Positions 1-7,112 of a stretch of DNA of 52,227 bases are shown one piece after another. Both the position numbers and the translations under genes were made by a program. How positions within the stretch are numbered: position 1 is the stretch's first letter; each line of letters begins with the position of its first letter. Below the pieces are notes generated by a model. That model was not told the origin of the DNA. It made no database searches and saw nothing but the letters and a program-made list of their open reading frames with translations. The stretch is from a virus, in IMG/VR virus record IMGVR_UViG_3300042914_001648, positions 1 through 52,227 of that record; one strand, written 5' to 3'.

Positions 1-438
1 TCCCTATGAGGATCGCTGTAGTCACTTCCTTGTTCGGTGCGTATGACCCGCTTTCCCCACCGCCTGCGGGATTCGATGACGCCGTGTGCGTAACGGATTC
101 GCCGGATGATATCCCTGACGGGTGGCGCGTCGTCATGGAGGCACACCCTCTTGCCGACGATCCACGCCTGTTGAGTAAAGGCGCGAAGATGCAGCCGTGG
201 CGTTACACGGACTGTGACGCGGCGATTTACCTTGACGCATCCATCGAAGTAACTTCCCCAAATCTGCGCGCATGGGTAGAACCGCAACTAGCCGCTAATG
301 ATCTGGTTGTGTGGTCGCACCCGGAAGGTCGGACCTGTTATCGGGATGAGGCGGCGGTCTGTTGGGACTGGCCTAAATACTCGGGGTATGACTTGCGCGG
401 TCAGATCGCAGCGTATGAGGCAGACGGGATGCCTGCGG
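1..438. repeat. Left member of window-end overlap (allelic repeat)
   Basis: Bases 1-101 are identical to 51796-51896. Bases 102-311 are homologous to 51897-52100 but clearly diverged, with a net 6-base (two-codon) length difference. Bases 312-438 are again identical to 52101-52227, the last 127 bases of the window. The pattern fits one locus assembled twice from two alleles at the junction of a circular or terminally redundant genome. A real tandem duplication is the alternative. Confidence 0.85.
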
Positions 439-683
439 GTTGGGGCTTGTTCGCGTGCGGCATGATCGGCTGGCGATTCACAGACAAGGCTAAGGCGTTC
501 GGGGACGCGTGGCTAGGGGAGCAACATAAATGGTCGTGCCAGGATCAAGTATCTTTACCTTACCTACTGTGGCGTGAGGGCAAGGCGTTCGGTATCTGGC
601 CTGCGAACCAGTACCAGAACCCGCACATTCGCGTCAGGTGGGATCGGCGTGCCGTGGGCAACGGACCTACCGCAACACATTAG
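6..683 (+). CDS. DUF616/TOD1-MUCI70-like glycosyltransferase (copy A)
   Basis: A 225-residue protein that I match to the DUF616 (TOD1/MUCI70) glycosyltransferase-like family from its motif order: KMQPWRY then YLDASIEV (about residues 61-83), WSHPEGRTCYRDEA (about 103-116), QIAAYEADGMP followed by a GLF-type segment (about 131-150), and CQDQVSLPYLLWR (about 178-190). In the family these form a GT-A-like fold; YLDAS takes the place of the metal-binding DxD region. Donor and acceptor are unknown. The ATG at 6 is preceded only by tccct, which equals the end of the hydroxylase gene at 51235-51804, so the upstream part is cut by the window edge. A second, divergent copy starts at 51801. Family call moderately sure; role in decorating virion or host glycans is inference. 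Confidence 0.72.
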   Translation: MRIAVVTSLFGAYDPLSPPPAGFDDAVCVTDSPDDIPDGWRVVMEAHPLADDPRLLSKGAKMQPWRYTDCDAAIYLDASIEVTSPNLRAWVEPQLAANDLVVWSHPEGRTCYRDEAAVCWDWPKYSGYDLRGQIAAYEADGMPAGWGLFACGMIGWRFTDKAKAFGDAWLGEQHKWSCQDQVSLPYLLWREGKAFGIWPANQYQNPHIRVRWDRRAVGNGPTATH

Positions 684-692
684 TGTCGGATT

Positions 693-863
693 ATGGCCTA
701 CGTTTACATAGTTGCTAGCAAAGAAGATGCTTACGAGTCAGCCGTATTCTCCCGAAAGGGGGAAGCGATTGACTATGCCAAGATGATTCGGGCAGTAGCC
801 GTGGATCAAGTGGAACTAAATAGCCCTAACTCTGAACGCGAGGTATGGAATATTAACGAATAG
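693..863 (+). CDS. Small hypothetical protein (56 aa)
   Basis: An ATG at 693 opens 56 codons ending in TAG at 861-863, nine bases after the DUF616-like gene and in the same direction. The product begins MAYVYIVASKED and has an N-terminal pattern of alternating hydrophobic residues followed by an acidic C-terminal half; no membrane segment or metal motif. It is convergent with the GT32 gene at 871-1524. I do not recognise a family. Support is position, a complete reading frame filling the gap, and codon use like its neighbours. Confidence 0.5.
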   Translation: MAYVYIVASKEDAYESAVFSRKGEAIDYAKMIRAVAVDQVELNSPNSEREVWNINE

Positions 864-870
864 TCTTTAG

Positions 871-1524
871 TCAGCCCCACAGTAAATGGTCGGGGTGCTT
901 ATGCCCCCAATGATGCGCGCACAGGCTATCGGGGTGCGGCTCACCCCACGGCGTATCAGTCCACGGATTGCAGTACCTAGCGGGTAGCACAGGCGTATCC
1001 GGGTACTGCTCTTCCTTGATCCGGGTCAAGAGTTTGGGTCCGGTCTGCCAGTCAATCGAACGCGTTTCCTTAGCGATGTTGTCGGGGATCGCGTCAATCA
1101 CCGCACGAATAAGCGGCTGCTCCGGGGCACTCATCATCCAAGCGTTAGAGAGCAGCCAATCGTCAATCTCATTCGCAAGCAGAACATCCATCTGCGTGAA
1201 CTCGTCAGGGATCGGGCGCAGCGGTTCCATATCGGTGTTCACATACAACCCGCCGTAACGGTACAGCAGTTCGTAACCTAACAAGTCTGCTTGCGCTACC
1301 TGAATGATGCTGGTTGTCTTTGCCGCTCCCGCAATCGGGGTCCACTCATTTCCGCAGTTCACGAACAGCGATTCGTTAATGAGTGGTGGGCGGTTGTCGT
1401 AACCCCATTCGATCACTTGCCAGTCAGGGTTCAGTTCCTTCCAACGTTCGCCGTACTGAACGTACTCGTTGGGCATTTCGCGTGGTCCGAACCATGCGCG
1501 GTGTATCAGTTTGGGGATCGCCAC
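871..1524 (-). CDS. GT32-like glycosyltransferase (Gly_transf_sug/OCH1-like)
   Basis: 217 residues beginning with IPKLIHRAWFG, the usual opening of the sugar-binding DXD (GT32) family, and carrying the nucleotide-sugar segment QADLLGYELLYRYGGLYVNTDME around residues 78-100. Family members transfer a sugar from a nucleotide donor through a GGxYxDxD metal site. Here the first acidic residue is Asn (N96) while D98 and E100 remain, so metal binding may be altered. The gene overlaps the end of the epimerase gene by 19 bases and is last in a four-gene minus-strand run, which suggests coupled translation and a shared pathway. Acceptor unknown; family call good. Confidence 0.78.
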   Translation of the reverse strand: MAIPKLIHRAWFGPREMPNEYVQYGERWKELNPDWQVIEWGYDNRPPLINESLFVNCGNEWTPIAGAAKTTSIIQVAQADLLGYELLYRYGGLYVNTDMEPLRPIPDEFTQMDVLLANEIDDWLLSNAWMMSAPEQPLIRAVIDAIPDNIAKETRSIDWQTGPKLLTRIKEEQYPDTPVLPARYCNPWTDTPWGEPHPDSLCAHHWGHKHPDHLLWG

Positions 1525-2522
1525 GTTACGCCCTCATTCTCACGGAACCAGTTAACGGTACGTTCGATGCCTGCCGCGAGCGGCGTGAAAGCATCCGGGG
1601 TGACACCGATCAGGTGCAGAGTCTCCACGTTCGCTGACACGACGGTGCCCAACTGCTTGACGGCGCGGTTCACGGCGATGCGGTCTAGCGCAGGCATCGC
1701 TTCCATCACGGCATCCTGCACGACCTTGACCCGCTGCGGGGTGGACAGGGGACCGCCTTCCGGTTCCCCGGCACGCATCGGCACGGATTCGATAACGGCT
1801 GTGGGGATGAACCGCTGTACCGCGTGCGCCACATCCAACACGGTTAACGGTTCACGGTTGCCTACGTCAATGGGGTGGGCTGGCACTACATCGTCGCTAG
1901 CGGCTTCCAGAGCCGTGACGAATACGGCTGCTACGTCGCCTACCCATACGGTGTCGCTGAACTGTGTACCGCCTCCGTAGAGCCGCATAGGGTCACCTGA
2001 GAGCGCGGAGCATACGAACGAGGGCACGATCTTGCGTACCTTGCTAGGTCCGTAGGGTGCGGGTGCTGACTGGCGTGGACCGTAAGCGTTCATCGGCCTA
2101 ACGGCGGTAACGCGTAACCCTCTGTCCTCGCGGTACATCTTCACGAACTCTTCCCCGCACGCCTTAGTGAGACAGTAGGTGCCGCGCCCGATCCCTGAGT
2201 TCCCGACAGCCGCGAACACCACGGGCAGGTTGTAGCGGCTAGCAGCCTCGAAAACGTTAAGGGTGCCGATGATGTTTGTCTCCGCAGCAGGTCGCGGGTT
2301 GTCGATAGTCTCAGCCGTGCCCAACACAGCCGCTAGATGAATGATGCCGTCAACGTGGGCGGCGAGTTCATGGACGATGGTTTCGTCCCGCACATCACCC
2401 AACAGCGTGTTAACGCCACGGGATTTGTGATCTAGGATCAGCGGTTTGTGACCGCGCCTGTGTAGTTCGTCCTGAATCCAACTGCCAATGAATCCGTTAC
2501 CGCCCGTGATTCCTACGATCAC
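1506..2522 (-). CDS. NAD-dependent nucleotide-sugar epimerase/dehydratase (SDR)
   Basis: 338 residues of an extended short-chain dehydrogenase. The N-terminus has the Rossmann motif GGNGFIG (7-13); the catalytic YxxxK appears as YCLTK (Y116, K120), preceded by a Ser-containing strand; RPMNAYGPRQ is the usual substrate-domain segment. Members interconvert UDP-, GDP- or dTDP-sugars; the exact substrate cannot be read from the sequence. It overlaps the glycosyltransferase gene upstream by 4 bases (ATGA) and the GT32 gene downstream by 19 bases, so it likely prepares a donor sugar for them. Confidence 0.82.
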   Translation of the reverse strand: MIVGITGGNGFIGSWIQDELHRRGHKPLILDHKSRGVNTLLGDVRDETIVHELAAHVDGIIHLAAVLGTAETIDNPRPAAETNIIGTLNVFEAASRYNLPVVFAAVGNSGIGRGTYCLTKACGEEFVKMYREDRGLRVTAVRPMNAYGPRQSAPAPYGPSKVRKIVPSFVCSALSGDPMRLYGGGTQFSDTVWVGDVAAVFVTALEAASDDVVPAHPIDVGNREPLTVLDVAHAVQRFIPTAVIESVPMRAGEPEGGPLSTPQRVKVVQDAVMEAMPALDRIAVNRAVKQLGTVVSANVETLHLIGVTPDAFTPLAAGIERTVNWFRENEGVTWRSPN

Positions 2523-3154
2523 CGCATACCCCTCACGTTACGTTCCGCTGCTGCCATGTCCGTGCGTAGTGTGATGTTGTCCCCGTGGATGACGTATTCA
2601 TAGTCGATATCGGGGGAGGCGTGGAAGCGCGCCCCGTTACGCGCGGCGTCAATCCAAAACATCCAATCTTCACAGACCATATCCCGGTATGGTGACCGCT
2701 CCCAGACCCAACGCCGGAACGGTGAACCTGAGAACACTAGGTTGTGTGGGGATTTGAGTATGTCTGCGCGGGTTGCGTGACGCGCTGGCAACCATTGACC
2801 CGACAACTGAATCCCGAACATATAAACGTCTGCGTCTGTGTGGTCTAGGTTGTTGAGTGCGTGAGGGAAAATCACATCATCTATGTCCATCTTGCACACC
2901 CACTCCGTGTTAACGGCGGCGATAGCCTCATTCACTAACACCTGAGGGTGGTTAACGAACGTGCCGTGAGCCTGCTTAAATACCGCGCTAGACAAATGCA
3001 CTTCACCTAGTGTGGCTATTGCTGACGGCACATCATCGGTCACGATCAGTACCCGGTCAGGTTGCCGTTCCAGCATTGTGACGGCGCGCATCCAACGCGG
3101 CAGGAACGCCCGGTATTTGTCCCCGTAAGCGACGGCTACTAGGCCGATGCTCAC
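2519..3154 (-). CDS. GT-A type glycosyltransferase
   Basis: About 211 residues with a GT2-like layout: an N-terminal nucleotide-binding strand (IGLVAVAYGD), then CKMDIDDVIFP, in which DIDD fits the metal/nucleotide-sugar motif, and a later CEDWMFW acidic segment resembling the catalytic-base ED. Two in-frame GTG codons exist, at 3166 and 3154. I prefer 3154 because its GTGA overlaps the stop of the upstream gene, the coupling style used throughout this genome. It sits between a peptidoglycan-binding protein and an epimerase, consistent with surface or virion glycan work. Substrate unknown. Confidence 0.68.
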   Translation of the reverse strand: MSIGLVAVAYGDKYRAFLPRWMRAVTMLERQPDRVLIVTDDVPSAIATLGEVHLSSAVFKQAHGTFVNHPQVLVNEAIAAVNTEWVCKMDIDDVIFPHALNNLDHTDADVYMFGIQLSGQWLPARHATRADILKSPHNLVFSGSPFRRWVWERSPYRDMVCEDWMFWIDAARNGARFHASPDIDYEYVIHGDNITLRTDMAAAERNVRGMR

Positions 3155-3396
3155 AGCGCGTCCCACGTTTTACGGTCGATAACACCTGTCACCTTGAGCC
3201 CCTTACTGTCCTGAAACTGTCTGACGGAGAGGGCTACTGTGCGACGGTATCTGCCGTCTAGTGGCCCGTCGTAGCAGCCGTGTTGCGCTAGCCGCGACTG
3301 TGCCCACAGCACAAGTGTCCCCCTGTCGTCTAGGTCAAGGGGATGCCTGTAGTCGGGGCGGTCTTTGGGCGCGATGCTGCCGCTTGTGTGTGTCAT
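3151..3396 (-). CDS. Peptidoglycan-binding domain protein
   Basis: About 81 residues from the ATG at 3396. The C-terminal two thirds form a PG_binding_1 domain: VLWAQSRLAQHGCYDGPLDGRYRRTVALSVRQFQDSKGLKVTGVIDRKTWDAL has the usual QxxLxxxGxxxGxxDGxxGxxTxxAVxxFQxxxGLxxxGxxxxxTWxxL spacing. No catalytic domain is attached, which is unusual unless it works as a wall-targeting partner for another enzyme. The frame stays open upstream to 3471, so a longer N-terminus is possible. It is first in the minus-strand sugar run and divergent from the lysis genes at 3481. Confidence 0.72.
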   Translation of the reverse strand: MTHTSGSIAPKDRPDYRHPLDLDDRGTLVLWAQSRLAQHGCYDGPLDGRYRRTVALSVRQFQDSKGLKVTGVIDRKTWDAL

Positions 3397-3480
3397 TAGT
3401 TTGCGTGAACCCTTACGCATATCCGGTATCCTAATGGTGCGAACGTGATAACTGAATGATGCCACCCGCACGGAGGAAAC

Positions 3481-3747
3481 ATGACGTATGAAACGCCGGA
3501 TTGGGTGGAGTTCGTTAGGGACGCCGCAATCGTTTTGGGTTTCATCGTCGCGCTGGTAGCCGCGCTAACAGCAGCCGGAAAGTTTTTCATAGTCAAACCA
3601 CTTGAGCGTTACATAGATGAGCGCACGCCCCGTAATGGTGGGAAGTCGTTGGGTGACTTGCACACTAAGGTGGATGCGTTAGGGCACAGGATGACGCGGA
3701 TCGAAACTGAGATCGTGCGTTTGGATGATGAACTTGACGCCCTCTAA
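3481..3747 (+). CDS. Small membrane protein (DUF2746-like)
   Basis: 88 residues with a strong ribosome site (GGAGGAAAC) directly before the ATG. One membrane segment spans about residues 15-38 (AIVLGFIVALVAALTAAGKFF); the C-terminal half is a charged, heptad-like helix (LHTKVDALGHRMTRIETEIVRLDDEL). This layout matches small actinophage membrane proteins often grouped under DUF2746 and found beside holin and endolysin. It overlaps the next gene by about 20 bases and is probably the first cistron of the lysis operon. It may assist holin assembly; that is inference. Confidence 0.65.
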   Translation: MTYETPDWVEFVRDAAIVLGFIVALVAALTAAGKFFIVKPLERYIDERTPRNGGKSLGDLHTKVDALGHRMTRIETEIVRLDDELDAL

Positions 3748-4024
3748 AAAGCCTTCATGGAAACTCCGTCGCCGTGCCGTATTCGGAAGCCTGCTGTTCG
3801 GAGTCGCTGTCATCGTCTATGTCGCGCTGCGGTGGGATGACACAGCACTCGCACAAACGTTAGCGTTAGGCGGGTTTGGTTTGATCGGCGCTGTCGTCGC
3901 GGCATATGTCGGGGGTGCCGCGTATGAGGATGTGAGAAACTATCAGACAGACGCCGCATACCTGAGCGGCGAACCTGAGATAACAGATTACGGCTTGGAG
4001 GGCGAAGATTATGTGGAGCGGTAA
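3728..4024 (+). CDS. Two-helix membrane protein of the lysis cassette
   Basis: About 98 residues. A basic N-terminus (KKPSWKLRRR) is followed by two predicted membrane segments (about 17-33 and 44-65) and an acidic soluble tail. The size, charge pattern and position before the r1t-type holin suggest a second holin, an antiholin or a holin-associated protein. Two adjacent ATG codons at 3725 and 3728 are both possible starts. It overlaps the upstream gene's end and its own end overlaps the next start at 4011, so the four lysis genes are coupled. Confidence 0.6.
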   Translation: MNLTPSKKPSWKLRRRAVFGSLLFGVAVIVYVALRWDDTALAQTLALGGFGLIGAVVAAYVGGAAYEDVRNYQTDAAYLSGEPEITDYGLEGEDYVER

Positions 4025-4250
4025 GTGGTGGATGCTCGCCACAGAGAGGGCCGCTAAGACGGCTGCGCAGATCGTCCTCACCATCGGTGCAGGCAACGCA
4101 TTTAACCTGTTCACGGCTGATCTACAGTCCATTTTGGGGCTTGCGTTGGGTGGCGCTGTCCTGTCCTACGCAACGTCCATCGTGTCTAGTGAGATCACTA
4201 AGAGCGACGATCCGACTCTGCTGCCTAAGTCTGTGCGGGATGAGCCGTGA
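4011..4250 (+). CDS. Holin, r1t type
   Basis: 79 residues. The pattern ERAAKTAAQIVLTIGAGNAFN...LGLALGGAVLSYATSIVSS is typical of the lactococcal phage r1t holin family common in actinophages: two short hydrophobic helices with a Gly-rich turn and a Ser-rich end. It would oligomerise in the cytoplasmic membrane and release the endolysin. It overlaps the endolysin start by four bases (GTGA), the classic holin-endolysin coupling. Confidence 0.85.
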   Translation: MWSGKWWMLATERAAKTAAQIVLTIGAGNAFNLFTADLQSILGLALGGAVLSYATSIVSSEITKSDDPTLLPKSVRDEP

Positions 4251-5071
4251 GCGGCATATGGCTTAAAGACCTTGCCGACATTCTCCGCAAGGCTAACGTT
4301 TCCGTTATCGAAGAGTCGTATAACCGTGGCCCGTATGCGGGTAAGTCGTGGAAGCAGGTTGGATTTAACGGTCAGGGCTACCGCCAGTTCCGTTACATTC
4401 TCTGGCATCACGACGCGTCACCGCATGGTGATTCGCCCGGTGCGCTTGAGTGGATGAAATACATGGAGATCGCCCCGGCAGGCGCGATTTGGGTTTGCTC
4501 CGGGTGCAACGGTAAGCACGCGTCAGGCACTTGGCATTTGATCGCCGCTGGTTTGTCGAACCATGCAGGCACAGGCGGTTACGACCCGAAAAAGGGCGGC
4601 AACACTTGGAGCGTTCCGAAAGATGGAATGAACGCCGTCAGCCTAGGCATCGAAACAGACCACACCTACAACGAGTCGTGGAAGGGTCGCAAAAAGCAGG
4701 CGCAACTTAACTCCCTGCGCAGGGGAACAGCCGCGATCATGCTCGCTTACAACCTTGACCCTAAGCCCGGCTTGCTCCGTCATCTGGATTGGACGAACGG
4801 ACTGATCGACGGTAACGGCAAGTTCACTACCTACGGTCGCAAAAACGATATCGACGGTCTAGACCTTGCCGACGAACGCGCAACCGTTAAGCGCATCATC
4901 GGTGAACTCCGCAAGGGCGGGGAGCCACCGAAACTGCGCGCCACCCGCAGACAACTCGCACGCACACAAACAGCCGCGCAAGAGCGCAAGGCTGCTGGCG
5001 AGTCCATCACCGGATACCCCACCTTCATCCGTAAACTGCGAGACAGGATCACCCGACTCACAAAGGGGTAA
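4247..5071 (+). CDS. Endolysin, N-acetylmuramoyl-L-alanine amidase (Amidase_2/PGRP)
   Basis: 274 residues from a GTG that overlaps the holin stop. The N-terminal two thirds form a zinc amidase: first ligand in WHHDAS (H54/H55), a GTWHLIAAGLSNHAG strand-turn, and the distal ligand in LLRHLDW (about H179), with an acidic NDIDG segment near 200-204 where the third ligand is expected. It cuts the amide between muramic acid and the stem peptide. The last 60 residues are basic and helical, with no recognised wall-binding repeat. There is no separate LysB-type esterase nearby, which argues against a mycolate-bearing host. Confidence 0.88.
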   Translation: MSGIWLKDLADILRKANVSVIEESYNRGPYAGKSWKQVGFNGQGYRQFRYILWHHDASPHGDSPGALEWMKYMEIAPAGAIWVCSGCNGKHASGTWHLIAAGLSNHAGTGGYDPKKGGNTWSVPKDGMNAVSLGIETDHTYNESWKGRKKQAQLNSLRRGTAAIMLAYNLDPKPGLLRHLDWTNGLIDGNGKFTTYGRKNDIDGLDLADERATVKRIIGELRKGGEPPKLRATRRQLARTQTAAQERKAAGESITGYPTFIRKLRDRITRLTKG

Positions 5072-5076
5072 CCCCG

Positions 5077-5322
5077 ATGCCGTCACTCGCAGACGCACTA
5101 TCAGCAGCCATACCAAACAAAGGTGGACCCTCATGCCACCTATGCGATGTAATAACAGACCTGCCTAACGCCGACAAGGAAGCGTTAAACGCAGCCATGA
5201 ATGATCGCCGCATGACAGCAACCATGATCACAAAAGCACTAACAGATAGCGGCTATGATGTAGGCGTAGCAAGCGTACGACGCCACAGACGCGGCGAGTG
5301 CGCTGCACAGAACGTGGGATGA
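5077..5322 (+). CDS. Small HTH-like protein with paired cysteines
   Basis: 81 residues starting six bases after the endolysin. It carries CHLCDV near residue 20 and an HTH-like stretch (ATMITKALTDSGYDVGVASVRRHRRGEC) ending in a basic RRHRRGEC block. Proteins with the same CxxC, long helix and VRRHRRGEC ending are common small genes in actinophages and are sometimes called HTH DNA-binding proteins. It might be a regulator or a packaging accessory. Family resemblance is from memory; function unproven. Confidence 0.6.
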   Translation: MPSLADALSAAIPNKGGPSCHLCDVITDLPNADKEALNAAMNDRRMTATMITKALTDSGYDVGVASVRRHRRGECAAQNVG

Positions 5323-5485
5323 CGCGCGCCCCACACAGGCGGGGAGCGGGACGCGAGTGCGCCCCTCTCTCAACTCCCCTCCCCGCCACCCCACCACACG
5401 TTAAAACCAACTAACCGGACGCGTTAAAAAAGGGCACAGGGGCGGCAGTATCCTAGAAAGCATGCAGACCGAAGGGCCACACCCC

Positions 5486-5743
5486 ATGAGCGAAACAGCA
5501 TCGGTCAAAACAGAGGATCAGATCGAAGCCGCCGTACTCGCCTACCTCCGCGACGTATACGAAGACCCCGCAATCATCACCGGGTGGGTTGTGATCGCTG
5601 AGTTCGTGGACTCTAAGGGGATACCTGACCTGCACGCGTTCGCCACAACAGGTATGCCCTACTGGAAGATTAACGGCATGTTGGATGCGGCCCCGTCAGA
5701 AATCGCCTACACCTATGACGATGACGATGAGGACGATGACTGA
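5486..5743 (+). CDS. Acidic hypothetical protein
   Basis: About 85 residues from the ATG at 5486; the frame also has an ATG at 5462. The body reads as a compact alpha/beta protein (QIEAAVLAYLRDVYEDPAIITGWVVIAEFVDSKG) that ends in a run of Asp and Glu. A weak promoter-like pair (TTAAAA 5424-5429 and TATCCT 5449-5454, spacer 19) lies upstream. The 138-base gap before it holds GC-rich sequence and no gene. It overlaps the next gene. I do not recognise a function. Confidence 0.55.
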   Translation: MSETASVKTEDQIEAAVLAYLRDVYEDPAIITGWVVIAEFVDSKGIPDLHAFATTGMPYWKINGMLDAAPSEIAYTYDDDDEDDD

Positions 5744-5915
5744 GATCGCGTCCCTGAGCCGTGACCTTGACCGCCTCATCCGGGTAGTCGGAGAAATGAA
5801 ACAAGCCGACTTGGATACGTTGGAAGGCGTGTTAGAGCGTGGCCTGATTCATGTGATGGTGGAACGTCAATTGCGGGTGCATACAGGCGTGTCTGCGTTG
5901 CGTCCGGTGTCCTGA
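5736..5915 (+). CDS. Small helical hypothetical protein (59 aa)
   Basis: Starts at the ATG at 5736, inside the end of the acidic protein gene (8-base overlap), and reads MTEIASLSRDLDRLIRVVGEM..., almost entirely helical with heptad-spaced Leu and Val. No metal or membrane motif. Probably co-translated with its neighbour. Function unknown. Confidence 0.5.
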   Translation: MTEIASLSRDLDRLIRVVGEMKQADLDTLEGVLERGLIHVMVERQLRVHTGVSALRPVS

Positions 5916-5932
5916 CTGACAGACTTACGCGC

Positions 5933-6706
5933 GTGCCTTACTTCACGCAGAACAGGGAAATGCGCCGTGATGGTGTGTGGAACTTTACGCTTCCGGCGTG
6001 GGTAGTTGAGTTACCAGACGGTTCGCATTTTAACGTGTGCCCTAATGCGGGTGCGTGCGCGAAGTTCTGCTACGCCCGTAACGGAACATATCTGTTCCCC
6101 AAGGTGCGCGGTAAGCATCTGTCTAATCTGCTGCTTGTGCGTGATAACCCTGATTGGGTGAACATCCTCATGGGTGAGTTACGGCATAAGCGATTCACGC
6201 AGACGGGTGTGCCGCGAGTGATACCGGGGCTAGACGACACCGGGCACCTGTCCCCGTGGGCGAAGCATTGGCTCATGGTGGGTGGGGCGGCTGTGCGTAT
6301 CCATGACTCCGGGGACTTTTTCTCCCGCGACTACCTGAACGGGTGGAGGCAAATCGCGAAGCGCAACCCGCACATCCTGTTCTATGCGTACACGAAAGAG
6401 GTCGCGATGGTGAAGGATGCGGGACTGAACCCGGCAAGTAACTTCCTTACCTGTTACAGCATGGGTGGGCGGCAGGATCATCTGATTGACAGGGCCACGG
6501 ATAGGCACGCAGATGTGTTCCCTGACGAACAGGCGTTAACGGATGCGGGTTATTTCAATCAGCACGCGAGTGACCTGCTGTGTGTTCTCGCGCCTAGTGA
6601 CCGAATAGGCATCCCACAAAACAACATCCCCCACTTCCGTAAGGGTCTAGCGGGTCGCACGTTCTCGCAGGCGCAACAGGACCGGGCACGGGTAGTGGTG
6701 GCATAG
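5933..6706 (+). CDS. GP88-family protein
   Basis: 257 residues from a GTG. The cluster CPNAGACAKFCYAR (C36, C42, C46) and the following LVRDNPDWVN..., HDSGDFFSRDYLNGWRQIAKRNPHILFYAYTKE and LTCYSMGG stretches match the actinophage gene-product-88 family. The family has a CxxxxxCxxxC motif and a barrel-like pattern reminiscent of radical SAM enzymes, but no activity is known to me. The stop overlaps the WhiB-like gene start by one base. A tight link with an iron-sulfur regulator gene makes an Fe-S or redox role worth considering (inference). Confidence 0.75.
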   Translation: MPYFTQNREMRRDGVWNFTLPAWVVELPDGSHFNVCPNAGACAKFCYARNGTYLFPKVRGKHLSNLLLVRDNPDWVNILMGELRHKRFTQTGVPRVIPGLDDTGHLSPWAKHWLMVGGAAVRIHDSGDFFSRDYLNGWRQIAKRNPHILFYAYTKEVAMVKDAGLNPASNFLTCYSMGGRQDHLIDRATDRHADVFPDEQALTDAGYFNQHASDLLCVLAPSDRIGIPQNNIPHFRKGLAGRTFSQAQQDRARVVVA

Positions 6707-6984
6707 TGGCGATAAAGGCAGCACGCATCCGGCTCATAGAACAAGCCGCCTGCCGGGAAGCAGACCCCTATATTTTCAACTTCACAGACGGACCATTCGT
6801 GTTCATGGCTCTGCGCTACTGCGACCGATGCCCGGTAGTGCGAGAGTGCGACGAATTCGTGCGCCCACGGAAATCCTTTTACGACGGTGTAGCGGCAGGC
6901 AAGGCGTGGCGTAACGGTGAGCGTGTAGAACCTGACAGCGATGGGCGTAGAATCCCCACCGCTCGCGGTAAACTAACAGAATGA
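6706..6984 (+). CDS. WhiB-like Fe-S transcription factor
   Basis: 92 residues from a GTG. Four cysteines are spaced as in the WhiB/Wbl family: C16, C39, C42 and C48 (CRExDP... then YCDRCPVVREC), which would ligate a 4Fe-4S cluster and allow contact with the host principal sigma factor. The usual GVWGG turn is altered to GVAAGKAW, followed by a basic C-terminus. Phage WhiB proteins can repress host whiB genes or redirect transcription; it is a candidate regulator for the TTGAC-type promoters in this genome, but that link is unproven. Confidence 0.88.
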   Translation: MAIKAARIRLIEQAACREADPYIFNFTDGPFVFMALRYCDRCPVVRECDEFVRPRKSFYDGVAAGKAWRNGERVEPDSDGRRIPTARGKLTE

Positions 6985-7112
6985 TGAGTCCCCTCACGGC
7001 TTACGCGGTGTCAGTCCACGAACTGTACCTAGCGTTTCGTGAGGCAGGATTCACGGAGGCTCAGGCAATTTTTCTGACAGCGCAGAGGATGAACGCAGAT
7101 GCCAAACGATAA
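6981..7112 (+). CDS. Small hypothetical protein (43 aa) between WhiB and portal
   Basis: ATG at 6981 overlaps the WhiB stop (ATGA) and the frame runs 43 codons to TAA at 7110-7112, inside the portal gene start. The product (MMSPLTAYAVSVHELYLAFREAG...) is a short two-helix protein. Overlap coupling at both ends and in-frame filling of the gap support it. It resembles the short helical proteins often found just before actinophage portals; function unknown. Confidence 0.6.
   Translation: MMSPLTAYAVSVHELYLAFREAGFTEAQAIFLTAQRMNADAKR

Noticed and set aside
1291-1980. Long plus-strand frame opposite the sugar epimerase gene
   Set aside because: No ribosome site, Arg/Ser/Thr-rich random-looking protein; it mirrors the epimerase gene, which has clear motifs.
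5424-5454. Promoter-like TTAAAA/TATCCT before the gene at 5486
   Set aside because: Spacer of 19 and poor match; does not belong to the palindrome family. Not listed as a feature.
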